This document shows positions 1 to 7,639 of a stretch of 64,000 nt of DNA, piece after piece. Numbering within the stretch: position 1 is the first letter of the stretch; every line of letters begins with the position of its first letter. Both the position numbers and the translations under genes were made by a program. Source of the DNA: Pseudomonas bohemica (GTDB lineage: Bacteria > Pseudomonadota > Gammaproteobacteria > Pseudomonadales > Pseudomonadaceae). The notes under the pieces are model-generated. The model saw only the letters and a program-made list of their open reading frames with translations, did no database searches and was not told where the DNA came from. The stretch covers positions 27,098 through 91,097 of the forward strand of contig NZ_NKHL01000119.1 of NCBI RefSeq assembly GCF_002934685.1, written 5' to 3'.

Positions 1-355
1 GCAATGGCTGCGATACACCGCATTCGCCACTGTCGCACAGCTCCAGCAGCTCCAACAGGTTAAGCGGCGTTCGCACTTCTTGGGCTTGACGCGATCCTTG
101 TAGGAGACGTCGGAGGTTACGACGGCAGCGAACGCGAGCATTCAGTCAGCTCAACGACGCCTGAAAGACCGCATTCGCCACTGTCGCACAGCTCCAGAAG
201 CTCCCACAGGTTCAGCGGCGTTCGCACTTCTTGGGCTTGACGCGATTCGTGTAGGAGACGTCGGAGGTTACGACGGCAGCGAATGCGGTAGTTCAGAGGT
301 CATCAACGGCTCCGATACGCCGCATTCGCCAGCCAACCCGTGGTGCAGGAGAGTT
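1..355. repeat. Tandem REP-type array, 151-bp period
   Basis: No gene is seen here. The motif CGCATTCGCC recurs at 19, 170 and 321, exactly 151 bp apart, and the first two units are nearly identical for about 125 bp. Each unit starts with CGCATTCGCC and contains TGTAGGAGACGTCGGAGG followed by GACGGCAGCGAA(T/C)GCG, so the ends of a unit are roughly inverted with respect to each other, as in paired REP elements. The third unit breaks off after about 10 bp. Positions 1-18 resemble the end of the second unit (302-320), so the array probably continues left of the window. It lies directly downstream of rsmE. Confidence 0.8.
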
Positions 356-1063
356 TCAGAACAATCGGGCCAGGAGGGCGGTAACGGCTGTTTCGACACG
401 CAGGATGCGGTCACCGAGCTGAACGGGGTTCAGGCCAGCCTCACGCAGCAGGTCCACTTCGTAGGGTATCCAGCCGCCTTCCGGGCCAATGGCCAACGTC
501 ACCGACTGCTCGACCGCACGCGGGCACAATGGATAATCGCCCGGATGCCCAACCAGCCCGAGTGTCCCCTCAACGAGAGCTGGCAGGCGATCTTCGACGA
601 ATGGCTTGAAGCGTTTCTCGATGATGACCTCCGGCAGCACACTGTCCCGCGCCTGCTCCAGTCCCAGAATCAACTGCTCGCGAATAGCGGCGGGCTGCAG
701 AAAAGGTGTCTGCCAGAAGCTTTTTTCGACGCGATAACTGTTGACCAGAATGACCCTGGGCACGCCCATGGTGGCGACGGTCTGAAACACCCGGCGCAGC
801 ATCTTCGGGCGGGGCAGGGCCAGGACCAGTGTCAGCGCCAGCTTGGCGGGAGGCTCGCGATCGAAACTTACCGAGAGTTCGGCTTCACGGGGCTCAAGCC
901 GCAGCAACTGCGCTTTGCCGAGCAGCCCGCCCACGCGACCGACGCGCAAGCTGTCGCCGACCTCCGAGCGATGCACCTCTTGCATGTGCTTGAGGCGCCG
1001 GTCACGCAGGATCACCCGGTCAGCCGAAATGAAGTCGGCTTCTTCCAGTAGCAGCAGATTCAC
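356..1063 (-). CDS. rsmE: 16S rRNA (uracil-1498-N3)-methyltransferase RsmE
   Basis: Predicted 235-residue SPOUT-class methyltransferase that methylates U1498 of 16S rRNA with S-adenosylmethionine. The C-terminal part has the family signature: an AIGPEGGW loop and LGDRILRVETA just before the C-terminus, which form the knotted cofactor site. I chose the GTG at 1061-1063, giving VNLLLLEEADF, because it overlaps the tatC stop (TGA at 1060-1062) and gives the family length; a longer open frame to 1150 would add an Arg-rich stretch antisense to nothing but inside tatC. It is the last gene of the ubiE-to-rsmE run, so translation may be coupled to tatC. No clear terminator follows; the repeat array begins within a few bases. 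Confidence 0.93.
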   Translation of the reverse strand: MNLLLLEEADFISADRVILRDRRLKHMQEVHRSEVGDSLRVGRVGGLLGKAQLLRLEPREAELSVSFDREPPAKLALTLVLALPRPKMLRRVFQTVATMGVPRVILVNSYRVEKSFWQTPFLQPAAIREQLILGLEQARDSVLPEVIIEKRFKPFVEDRLPALVEGTLGLVGHPGDYPLCPRAVEQSVTLAIGPEGGWIPYEVDLLREAGLNPVQLGDRILRVETAVTALLARLF

Positions 1064-1854
1064 GGCTGGGTCGCTGGCGGCTGGTCCTGCTCGTCTTCGG
1101 CCTTCTCGTCGTCTTCGTGGTCGCCGCGCCTGGTCACCATCGAACTGCACAGCACGCCGATTTCAAACAACAGCCACATTGGTACCGCCAGCAAGGTCTG
1201 CGAGAAGATGTCGGGCGGTGTGAGGATCATGCCGACCACGAAGCAGCCAATCACCACATACGGGCGAATCTTCTTCAGGTATTTCACATCGACGATGCCG
1301 ATCCACACCAGCAGGACGACCGCCACCGGGATTTCAAAGGCGACGCCAAACGCCAGGAACAACGTCATGACGAAATCCAGATAACTGGCAATGTCGGTCA
1401 TCATCGACACGCCTTCCGGGGTGACGCTGGCGAAGAAGTGGAAAATCAGCGGGAACACGAGGAAGTAGGCGAATGCCATCCCGGCGTAGAACAGAATGAT
1501 GCTGGAAATCAGCAACGGCACCGCCACGCGCTTCTCGTGCTTGTACAGGCCCGGTGCGATAAAGCCCCAGATCTGATACAGAATCACCGGCATCGCCAGG
1601 AACAACGCGACCATCATGGTCAGCTTGAATGGCGTGATGAACGGCGAGGCGACGTCAGTGGCGATCATCGTTGCGCCTTCAGGCAAAAACTTGCGCAGGG
1701 GCGCCGAGACGAAGGTGTAGATCTTCTGCGTGAAGTAGAACAACGCGCCGAAGATCACGAAGATCGCCAGCACACAACGCAGCAGACGCGAGCGCAGTTC
1801 AGTGAGGTGCGAGACCAGCGGCATTTGCTGGTCGTTTTCCGGAATTTCGCTCAT
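1060..1854 (-). CDS. tatC: Sec-independent protein translocase subunit TatC
   Basis: Polytopic inner-membrane core of the twin-arginine translocase; with TatB it forms the receptor for folded precursors carrying RR signal peptides. The 264-residue protein begins with the conserved cytoplasmic segment PLVSHLTELRSRLLR and has six hydrophobic segments, ending in a charged cytoplasmic tail (HEDDEKAEDEQ). It overlaps tatB by four bases (ATGA at 1851-1854) and overlaps rsmE at its other end. Order tatA-tatB-tatC downstream of hisE is as expected for Pseudomonas. Confidence 0.97.
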   Translation of the reverse strand: MSEIPENDQQMPLVSHLTELRSRLLRCVLAIFVIFGALFYFTQKIYTFVSAPLRKFLPEGATMIATDVASPFITPFKLTMMVALFLAMPVILYQIWGFIAPGLYKHEKRVAVPLLISSIILFYAGMAFAYFLVFPLIFHFFASVTPEGVSMMTDIASYLDFVMTLFLAFGVAFEIPVAVVLLVWIGIVDVKYLKKIRPYVVIGCFVVGMILTPPDIFSQTLLAVPMWLLFEIGVLCSSMVTRRGDHEDDEKAEDEQDQPPATQP

Positions 1855-2405
1855 GGGGCTCGTGGGGGCTGTGTCGGATCATTGGCGGAAGGCGCGCTCT
1901 GCACCGCAGTGGCAGGCGTGGTCAGCGGGGCCCGCGCTGGCGTCGCGGCAGGCTGGGCGTGCTCGGCGTGAGCAGCTGGCGGCGTGACCGAGGCGCTTTC
2001 TGCTGGCGCCGCAGGGCCGATATCCGCGCTTGGGCCTGGCGAGGGCGCAGCGCCCATCACAGGCGTTGTTGGCTCGCTGGTCGCAGACGTTTCAGCGACA
2101 GGCTGAACCGTAGGCTGCACCACCGGAGGGGCCGGGGGCTGCGGCGGTTGATGCAGTTGCTGCGGCTGCATGATTTTGCGCGCTTCTTCTTCCAGCGAAA
2201 GAATGTGTTCGTTATGCAATTGGCGACGAATTTCATCGGCGCCGATTTCGCGCTCAACTTCCTGTTTGATCGCATTGAAGCTGCGTTTCAGACGCCCGAC
2301 CCAAAGCCCGGCAGTACGCGCTGCGCCCGGCAGGCGCTCAGGACCCAGCACCAGCAGGGCCACGAGACCGACGAGCAGCAGTTCAGAGAAGCTGATACCA
2401 AACAT
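1851..2405 (-). CDS. tatB: Sec-independent protein translocase subunit TatB
   Basis: Single-span membrane protein of the Tat receptor complex. It starts MFGISFSELLLVGLVALLVL, followed by the hinge GPERLP and an amphipathic helix (LKRSFNAIKQEVEREIG), the family layout. The C-terminal half (about residues 80-184) is a low-complexity Pro/Ala-rich cytoplasmic tail, longer than in E. coli and typically variable. The start is 10 bases downstream of tatA and the stop overlaps the tatC start. Confidence 0.95.
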   Translation of the reverse strand: MFGISFSELLLVGLVALLVLGPERLPGAARTAGLWVGRLKRSFNAIKQEVEREIGADEIRRQLHNEHILSLEEEARKIMQPQQLHQPPQPPAPPVVQPTVQPVAETSATSEPTTPVMGAAPSPGPSADIGPAAPAESASVTPPAAHAEHAQPAATPARAPLTTPATAVQSAPSANDPTQPPRAP

Positions 2406-2415
2406 GCGTCACGAC

Positions 2416-2688
2416 CTAGTCTTTGCGGATGGGCTCTTCGACTTTCTGTGCAGTGCCGTCGATGGTGTGCGGCTGATGCAGCGGCTGGGTCGGTGGCGTC
2501 GGCTGCGCGGTCGGCTGCGGTTGCACAGGCGGTTGTTCCGGGCCTTTCTCGTCATCGTTCATGGCCTTGCGAAAGCCCTTGATTGACTCGCCCACGTCAG
2601 TGCCCAGGTTCTTGAGCTTCTTGGTGCCGAAAATCAGTACGACGACCACAAGAATGACGATCCAGTGTTTCCAGTCAAAAATGCCCAT
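2416..2688 (-). CDS. tatA: Sec-independent protein translocase subunit TatA
   Basis: Pore-forming subunit of the twin-arginine translocase, 90 residues. MGIFDWKHWIVILVVVVLI is the membrane span, followed by the FGTKKL hinge and amphipathic helix, then a Pro/Gln-rich tail. I chose the ATG at 2686-2688; the open frame extends to 2823, but the extra 45 residues overlap hisE, and the family start (MGIFDWKH) is preceded by GAGGAACGTGTC, a good ribosome site. The stop lies 10 bases before tatB. Confidence 0.95.
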   Translation of the reverse strand: MGIFDWKHWIVILVVVVLIFGTKKLKNLGTDVGESIKGFRKAMNDDEKGPEQPPVQPQPTAQPTPPTQPLHQPHTIDGTAQKVEEPIRKD

Positions 2689-2731
2689 GACACGTTCCTC
2701 ACAAGAAATTCGGGGCCCTCTGGCCCGGTAT

Positions 2732-3064
2732 TTAGTCCGCCGAGCGAGCAGCTTTTTCGGCGTGGCCGGACAGCCCGAAACGGCGGTCCAGTTCATCGAG
2801 TACGGTTTGTGGATGTTGGCCAAGCGCGGCGAGCATCACCAGGCTATGGAACCACAAGTCCGCTGTTTCGTAGATGACATCGCTGCAGTCACCACTGATG
2901 GCGGCGTCCTTGGCGGCGATGATGGTTTCGACCGACTCTTCGCCGACCTTCTCCAGAATCTTGTTCAGCCCCTTGTGATAGAGGCTGGCGACGTAGGAGG
3001 AGTCGGCAGCCGCGCCTTTGCGCTCTTCGAGCACCTGAGCCAGGCGAGACAAGGTATCAGTCAT
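2732..3064 (-). CDS. hisE: Phosphoribosyl-ATP pyrophosphatase
   Basis: Second enzyme of histidine biosynthesis: hydrolyses phosphoribosyl-ATP to phosphoribosyl-AMP and pyrophosphate. The 110-residue all-alpha protein shows the MazG-like metal-binding motif KVGEESVETIIAAK and the conserved E..D (VIYETADLWFH). It is a stand-alone HisE as is usual in Pseudomonas, where hisI and hisE are separate genes. It starts two bases after the hisI stop, so the two consecutive steps are made from one message. Confidence 0.96.
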   Translation of the reverse strand: MTDTLSRLAQVLEERKGAAADSSYVASLYHKGLNKILEKVGEESVETIIAAKDAAISGDCSDVIYETADLWFHSLVMLAALGQHPQTVLDELDRRFGLSGHAEKAARSAD

Positions 3065-3066
3065 GT

Positions 3067-3459
3067 TCAGTGTCCTGCTTGATAAATGGCGTCCGGGTCT
3101 TTCAGCACCGGGTCCACGGTTTTCCAGCCCGCGTCGTCGTAGACACGGTAGAAGCAGCTTTCGCGGCCGGTATGGCAGGCGATGCCGCCGATCTGCTCGA
3201 CCATCAGGATGATGACGTCGGCGTCGCAGTCAAGGCGCAGTTCGTGAAGCTTCTGCACGTGGCCTGATTCTTCGCCTTTACGCCACAGTTTGCCACGCGA
3301 ACGCGACCAGTAGATGGCACGATTTTCGGCAGCGGTCAGGCTCAGGGCTTCGCGATTCATCCAGGCCATCATCAGGACGCGCCCGGTTTTGTGATCCTGC
3401 GCAATCGCCGGGACCAAACTGTCGCTATCCCATTTAATCTCGTCCAGCCAGTCTTTCAT
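3067..3459 (-). CDS. hisI: Phosphoribosyl-AMP cyclohydrolase
   Basis: Third step of histidine biosynthesis: opens the adenine ring of phosphoribosyl-AMP. The 130-residue protein begins MKDWLDEIKWDSDSLVPAI and contains the family segments MMAWMNREAL, YWSRSRGKLWRKGEESG and the zinc/magnesium ligands in RLDCDAD and CHTGRESCF. The ATG at 3457-3459 matches the family start; upstream codons (open to 3669) overlap ubiB and are not conserved-looking. It follows ubiB after a 56-base gap. Confidence 0.96.
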   Translation of the reverse strand: MKDWLDEIKWDSDSLVPAIAQDHKTGRVLMMAWMNREALSLTAAENRAIYWSRSRGKLWRKGEESGHVQKLHELRLDCDADVIILMVEQIGGIACHTGRESCFYRVYDDAGWKTVDPVLKDPDAIYQAGH

Positions 3460-3515
3460 CGTCGGCTCCGGCCGATGTGTGGATGGGTTAGTGTGCCAGC
3501 GGCAACCGCCGATGG

Positions 3516-5138
3516 CTATCGGCGAACGACCAGATAGAGCCCCGCGACCAGCATCAGCAGCGCGGGCCAGGCACTGATCGCCATTAGCTCGGCGCCCGAC
3601 TGAGTATGGGCAGTGGCCAGGATTACCCCGCCGGCCAGCAACCCGGCGCCGATCAGGCGCAAAGCCCAATGATCGCTCTTTTGGTGCGAGTACGGCGGCG
3701 GGCGGTCGTAAGTGTGCGGCTGCGATAGACGTTCGAGCAGGTCACGGGTCATGTTGGCCAGATGCGGAATCTGCTCGACCTGGGATTGCAGATTGCCGAT
3801 CAACGTCTTGGGGCTGACGCGCTCACGCATCCAGCGCTCCAGAAACGGCTGCGCGGTACTCCACAGGTCCAGCTCCGGGTAGAGCTGACGGCCCAGGCCC
3901 TCGATGTTGAGCAGAGTTTTCTGCAATAGCACCAGCTGCGGCTGCACTTCCATATTGAAGCGGCGCGCGGTCTGGAACAGGCGCATCAGTACCTGACCGA
4001 AGGAAATGTCCTTGAGCGGCTTCTCGAAAATGGGTTCGCACACGGTACGGATCGCGGCTTCGAACTCATTGAGCTTGGTTTCCGCCGGCACCCATCCCGA
4101 ATCGATGTGCAACTGCGCCACACGGCGGTAATCACGCTTGAAGAAGGCGAACAGGTTGCGCGCCAGATAGTCCTGGTCTTCAGGGGTCAGGCTGCCGACG
4201 ATGCCGCAGTCGATGGCGATGTATTGCGGATCCCACGGTGCGACCGTGCTGACGAAAATATTGCCGGGGTGCATGTCGGCGTGGAAGAAGCTGTCGCGGA
4301 ACACCTGGGTAAAGAACAGCTCCACACCGCGTTCGGCGAGTTTTTTCATGTCGGTGCGTTGATCGGCCAGGGTCGCCAGATCCGTGACCTGAACGCCGTA
4401 GATGCGCTCCATCACCAACACCTTCGGGCGGCACCAGTCCCAATAGACCTGGGGTACATACAGCATGGACGAGCCTTCGAAGTTGCGGCGCAGCTGGCTG
4501 GAGTTGGCCGCTTCGCGCAACAGGTCGAGTTCGTCGTAGATGGTCTTCTCGTAATCGGCGACCACATCCACCGGATGCAGCAGGCGGGCATCGGCTGACA
4601 GACGCTCGGCGATTTTCGCGAGGATGAACAGCCAGGCGAGGTCTGAGCCGATGATCGGCTTCAGGCCAGGGCGCACGACTTTGACGACCACTTCTTCACC
4701 GGTCTTCAGTTGCGCGGCGTGAACCTGCGCCACCGACGCAGAAGCCAACGGAGCGACGTCGAAGCGGCTGAACACATCGCTGATCTTCGCGCCCAGTTGC
4801 GACTCGATCAGCGCGATGGCCTTCTCGGACTCGAACGGCGGAACGCGGTCCTGCAGCATCATCAGCTCGTCGGCGATATCTTCCGGCAAAAGATCCCGCC
4901 GGGTTGAAAGCAACTGGCCGAACTTGATGAAGATCGGCCCCAGGTCCTGCAACGCCAGACGCAGACGCGCGCCTCGGGTCAGCTCACTCTTGCGGCGCGG
5001 GATCCATCGCCATGGCAGCACGAAGCGCACGGCAAGCAACCACCAGGGCAGGGGCAGGGCGAACAGCAGATCATCGAGGCGGTAACGGATTACGACACGC
5101 TGGATGCGAAACAGGCGGCGGACGGCAAGCAGGCTCAT
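3516..5138 (-). CDS. ubiB: Ubiquinone biosynthesis ATPase/kinase-like protein UbiB
   Basis: 540-residue member of the ABC1/ADCK/UbiB atypical kinase family, needed for coenzyme Q synthesis, probably by making lipid intermediates accessible to the Ubi enzymes. Visible motifs in order: KFGQ (in FIKFGQLLSTR), the Ala-rich loop ASASVAQVH, VVVKVVRPG with the lysine, FHADMHPGNIFV as catalytic loop, and IDCGIVGSL in the DFG position. Two C-terminal hydrophobic segments (from about 492) anchor it in the inner membrane. It overlaps ubiJ by four bases (ATGA at 5135-5138). Confidence 0.96.
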   Translation of the reverse strand: MSLLAVRRLFRIQRVVIRYRLDDLLFALPLPWWLLAVRFVLPWRWIPRRKSELTRGARLRLALQDLGPIFIKFGQLLSTRRDLLPEDIADELMMLQDRVPPFESEKAIALIESQLGAKISDVFSRFDVAPLASASVAQVHAAQLKTGEEVVVKVVRPGLKPIIGSDLAWLFILAKIAERLSADARLLHPVDVVADYEKTIYDELDLLREAANSSQLRRNFEGSSMLYVPQVYWDWCRPKVLVMERIYGVQVTDLATLADQRTDMKKLAERGVELFFTQVFRDSFFHADMHPGNIFVSTVAPWDPQYIAIDCGIVGSLTPEDQDYLARNLFAFFKRDYRRVAQLHIDSGWVPAETKLNEFEAAIRTVCEPIFEKPLKDISFGQVLMRLFQTARRFNMEVQPQLVLLQKTLLNIEGLGRQLYPELDLWSTAQPFLERWMRERVSPKTLIGNLQSQVEQIPHLANMTRDLLERLSQPHTYDRPPPYSHQKSDHWALRLIGAGLLAGGVILATAHTQSGAELMAISAWPALLMLVAGLYLVVRR

Positions 5139-5758
5139 GCGTTATCGCTGGATTTGAGGGATTGGGCCAGACGCTCGAAGCGGGCTTCGAGGCGTTCCAG
5201 GTCTTGTTTGGTCTGATCCAGTTCGGCGAAGCGGGCTTGTGCCTCGCGTTTGCCGACCAGCGTGCGAGATTCTTCGGCCAGGTATTCGGCCAGGTTGTGG
5301 CTGAGGCTGGCGAAACTGTCGCGGGTCCAGCGTGCGCTGTTACGCAGATGGCCACCAATCAGCGGCGTGGCCACCGGGCCGAGCCAGCGTTGCAGCTCGT
5401 ACTCCCAGTCCAGATCCAGATCCTGCAGCACGCTTACCAGCTCCAGCAACACAGCGCTTTCGCCATCCAGCTCGACGTCCGGGCTGTGCAGCACAGCGTT
5501 CTTGTCCTTGCTCAACGCCAGGCGCATCAGGCTCGCGGCCGGCGCGCGCAGCGTCACGTCAGCGCCTGCTTCCCAGCGAGTGGCCAGCATCAAGCCCTCA
5601 TCGCTGGGCAGGATGTACAGATGAAACGCCGGGCTGGTGCACTCGACCGCAATCACCTTGCCGCTCAGCCGATCAAGGCGTGGCAAGGCGGTGCTGTCCA
5701 TCCGCAGCACTCGATTGATGCCGTGCTCGGCGCTGGCGAGCAAGCCGCTGATCAGCAT
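5135..5758 (-). CDS. ubiJ: Ubiquinone biosynthesis accessory factor UbiJ (SCP2 domain)
   Basis: 207-residue protein with an N-terminal sterol-carrier-protein-2 fold (about residues 15-115) thought to bind the hydrophobic quinone intermediates for the Ubi enzyme complex, and a C-terminal coiled coil (EAQARFAELDQTKQDLERLE). Its position between ubiE and ubiB is diagnostic. The start codon overlaps the ubiE stop (TGATG, 5756-5760) and its stop overlaps the ubiB start, so the three genes look translationally coupled. Confidence 0.93.
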   Translation of the reverse strand: MLISGLLASAEHGINRVLRMDSTALPRLDRLSGKVIAVECTSPAFHLYILPSDEGLMLATRWEAGADVTLRAPAASLMRLALSKDKNAVLHSPDVELDGESAVLLELVSVLQDLDLDWEYELQRWLGPVATPLIGGHLRNSARWTRDSFASLSHNLAEYLAEESRTLVGKREAQARFAELDQTKQDLERLEARFERLAQSLKSSDNA

Positions 5759-6528
5759 CAGGGCTTGATACCGCGGTGCAGGGCGACGATGCCGGAAGTC
5801 ATGTTGTGATAGGTCACGCGGTCAAAGCCGGCTTCTACCATCATCGACTTCAGGGTTTCCTGATCAGGGTGCATGCGGATCGACTCGGCCAGGTAGCGAT
5901 AGCTTTCCGAGTCATTGGTGATCAGCTTGCCTGCCAGCGGCATGAACGCGAACGAGTAAGCGTCGTACACCTTGGACATGACCTTGTTGGTCGGCTTGGA
6001 GAACTCCAGTACCAGCAGACGGCCGCCGGGCTTGAGAACGCGCAGCATCGAGCGAATGGCGTCCTCCTTGTGAGTCACATTGCGCAGACCGAAAGCGATG
6101 GTCACGCAGTCGAAATGGTTGTCCGGGAACGGCAGCTTCTCAGCATCTGCCTGCACGAATTTGATATTGCCAGCCACACCGCGATCGAGCAGGCGGTCGC
6201 GACCGACCTTGAGCATCGAAGCGTTGATGTCGGCGAGCACGACTTCACCGGTCGGGCCGACCAGATGAGAAAATTTCTTCGCCAGATCGCCCGTACCGCC
6301 GGCGATGTCCAGCACTCGGTTGCCGGTGCGCACACCGGAAAGCTCGATGGTGAAGCGCTTCCAGAGGCGGTGCATGCCACCGGACAGCACGTCGTTCATC
6401 AGGTCGTACTTGGCGGCAACGGAATGGAAAACCTCGGCGACTTTCTCGGCCTTCTGGCTTTCCGCAACGGTTTTGTAGCCGAAGTGGGTGGTGGGTTCGG
6501 CATCGCTGCCTTTGCGCGGATCGTTCAT
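5758..6528 (-). CDS. ubiE: Demethylmenaquinone/2-methoxy-6-polyprenyl-benzoquinol C-methyltransferase UbiE
   Basis: 256-residue class I SAM-dependent methyltransferase for C-methylation in ubiquinone synthesis. The SAM loop VLDIAGGTGDLAKKF and the family segments YDLMNDVLSGGMHRLWK and GLRNVTHK are present. I start at the ATG at 6526-6528 (MNDPRKGSDAEPTTHFGYK); an extension to 6615 would lack family support and covers the promoter. It heads the nine-gene minus-strand run ending in rsmE. Confidence 0.96.
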   Translation of the reverse strand: MNDPRKGSDAEPTTHFGYKTVAESQKAEKVAEVFHSVAAKYDLMNDVLSGGMHRLWKRFTIELSGVRTGNRVLDIAGGTGDLAKKFSHLVGPTGEVVLADINASMLKVGRDRLLDRGVAGNIKFVQADAEKLPFPDNHFDCVTIAFGLRNVTHKEDAIRSMLRVLKPGGRLLVLEFSKPTNKVMSKVYDAYSFAFMPLAGKLITNDSESYRYLAESIRMHPDQETLKSMMVEAGFDRVTYHNMTSGIVALHRGIKP

Positions 6529-6556
6529 ATCGCTGTCACCGGAATAAAGTGCGGCC

Positions 6557-6585
6557 ATTCTAATCGTCGGGGCTGGCTTTGTCTT
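6557..6585 (-). promoter_or_regulatory. Candidate sigma-70 promoter of ubiE operon
   Basis: On the minus strand AAGACA (6585-6580, 4/6) and TAGAAT (6562-6557, 5/6) are separated by 17 bases, about 30 bases before the ubiE start. The -35 region sits in a short dyad TTGTC-TT-GACAA on the plus strand. Inferred by eye. Confidence 0.45.
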
Positions 6586-6628
6586 GACAAGGCTCACCGC
6601 CAACAGTTTCTTCACCGAGCGCCGCTGG

Positions 6629-6634
6629 TATAGT
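6629..6634 (+). promoter_or_regulatory. Candidate extended -10 promoter of the PHA-system gene
   Basis: TGGTATAGT (TATAGT at 6629-6634, preceded by TGG) is a good extended -10 element; the -35 position (TTTCTT, 16-base spacer) is poor. It lies 35 bases before the ATG at 6670 and is back-to-back with the ubiE promoter. Confidence 0.45.
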
Positions 6635-6669
6635 GGCCCGACGATTTACCTCGATGAAGGAGCCCCTCA

Positions 6670-6948
6670 ATGGCCCGAATTACCGTAGAACGCCCGCACG
6701 CATTGGGTAAGGACAAGGCCCGCGAGAAAGCCGAGTTGCTGGCCGAGAAGCTGGGTGACAAATATGGCATCGAGCACAGCTGGGAGGGTGACACTGTGTC
6801 ACTGGAAGGCAAAGGCGCCAAAGGCACCGTTCAGGTCGAAGATGCGCTGGTGCGAGTGGACATCGAACTGAATTTCTTCCTCTCGGCGATGAGCAGCACC
6901 ATTCAGTCCGAGGTCGAGCGGCAGCTGGACAAGGCGCTGGCTGCGTAA
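6670..6948 (+). CDS. Polyhydroxyalkanoic acid system family protein
   Basis: 92-residue small protein of the family annotated as PHA granule-region proteins (PHA_gran_rgn type), with the typical start MARITVERPHALG and a C-terminal helix SSTIQSEVERQLDKALA. It is beta-rich in the middle (SWEGDTVSLEGKGAKGTVQVED). Function is not established; the family is found next to pha genes. A ribosome site AAGGAG precedes the ATG. It is divergent from ubiE and separated from phaI by a REPIN. Confidence 0.85.
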   Translation: MARITVERPHALGKDKAREKAELLAEKLGDKYGIEHSWEGDTVSLEGKGAKGTVQVEDALVRVDIELNFFLSAMSSTIQSEVERQLDKALAA

Positions 6949-6968
6949 TCAAGACTTTCATCATCCCC

Positions 6969-7057
6969 TGGGGAGTGAGCTGGCTCACGAATGGGATTTA
7001 TCAGTTGCCTTAGGTGCTGACTGACCTGGCGCCTTCGTGCGCAAGCTCACTCCCACA
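6969..7057. repeat. REPIN, family B copy 1
   Basis: Two inverted REP arms: TGGGGAGTGAGCTGGCTCAC at the left and GCGCAAGCTCACTCCCACA at the right, about 45 bp apart. The left arm is degenerate relative to the family consensus TGTGGGAGTGAGCTTGCTCA. Confidence 0.8.
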
Positions 7058-7191
7058 GGGATCTGCTCCAGCCTCAATAACCTGCGCGCAGCCACCCAAC
7101 CTAGGGTGAGCTTTCTAATTTTTCCCTCTACTTTGTGCCATGCCCCATTCCGGGGCGGTTCCTCTTATCCCTTTCGAGCGTGAGGTGCACC

Positions 7192-7629
7192 ATGGCCAAA
7201 GTGATTCTCAGGAAAAAAATCGACGCCGAAGAAGCGAAGACCTTTTCGGAAGTTCGCCTCTACGCGCGCAAGATCTGGCTCGCGGGCTTGGGGGCTTACG
7301 TGAAGGCCGGGCAGGAAGGGGCCGAATACATCAAAGACCTGATCAAGACAGGCGAGCAGACTGAAAAGAAAGCAAGGAAAGTCATCGACGAAAAAGTCGA
7401 GGCGGCCAACAGCGAGATCGATTCGGTCAAGGGCGAGGTCAAGGGCGAAGTGAGCAAGGCCAAGGGGCGCGTTGAGGTACAGATCGACAAAATCGAGACT
7501 GCGTTCGACCGTCGCGTGGCCAGCGCCTTGAATCGCATCGGCATTCCGTCTAAACATGATGTTGAAACACTGTCTGCTAAGCTCGATGAGCTGACGGCAT
7601 TGCTTGAACGTGTCGCGCGTAAACAATAA
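7192..7629 (+). CDS. phaI: Phasin PhaI
   Basis: 145-residue phasin that coats polyhydroxyalkanoate granules. It shares with PhaF the N-terminal signature (R/Q)IWLAGLGAY and a C-terminal coiled-coil segment (RIGIPSKHDVETLSAKLDELTALLERV). Rich in Lys and Glu in the middle, as expected of an amphipathic granule-binding helix. I use the ATG at 7192 (MAKVILRKK), preceded by GTGAGG; the longer frame from 7135 lacks a ribosome site. phaF follows after 10 bases. Confidence 0.95.
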   Translation: MAKVILRKKIDAEEAKTFSEVRLYARKIWLAGLGAYVKAGQEGAEYIKDLIKTGEQTEKKARKVIDEKVEAANSEIDSVKGEVKGEVSKAKGRVEVQIDKIETAFDRRVASALNRIGIPSKHDVETLSAKLDELTALLERVARKQ

Positions 7630-7639
7630 GGAGAGCGGG

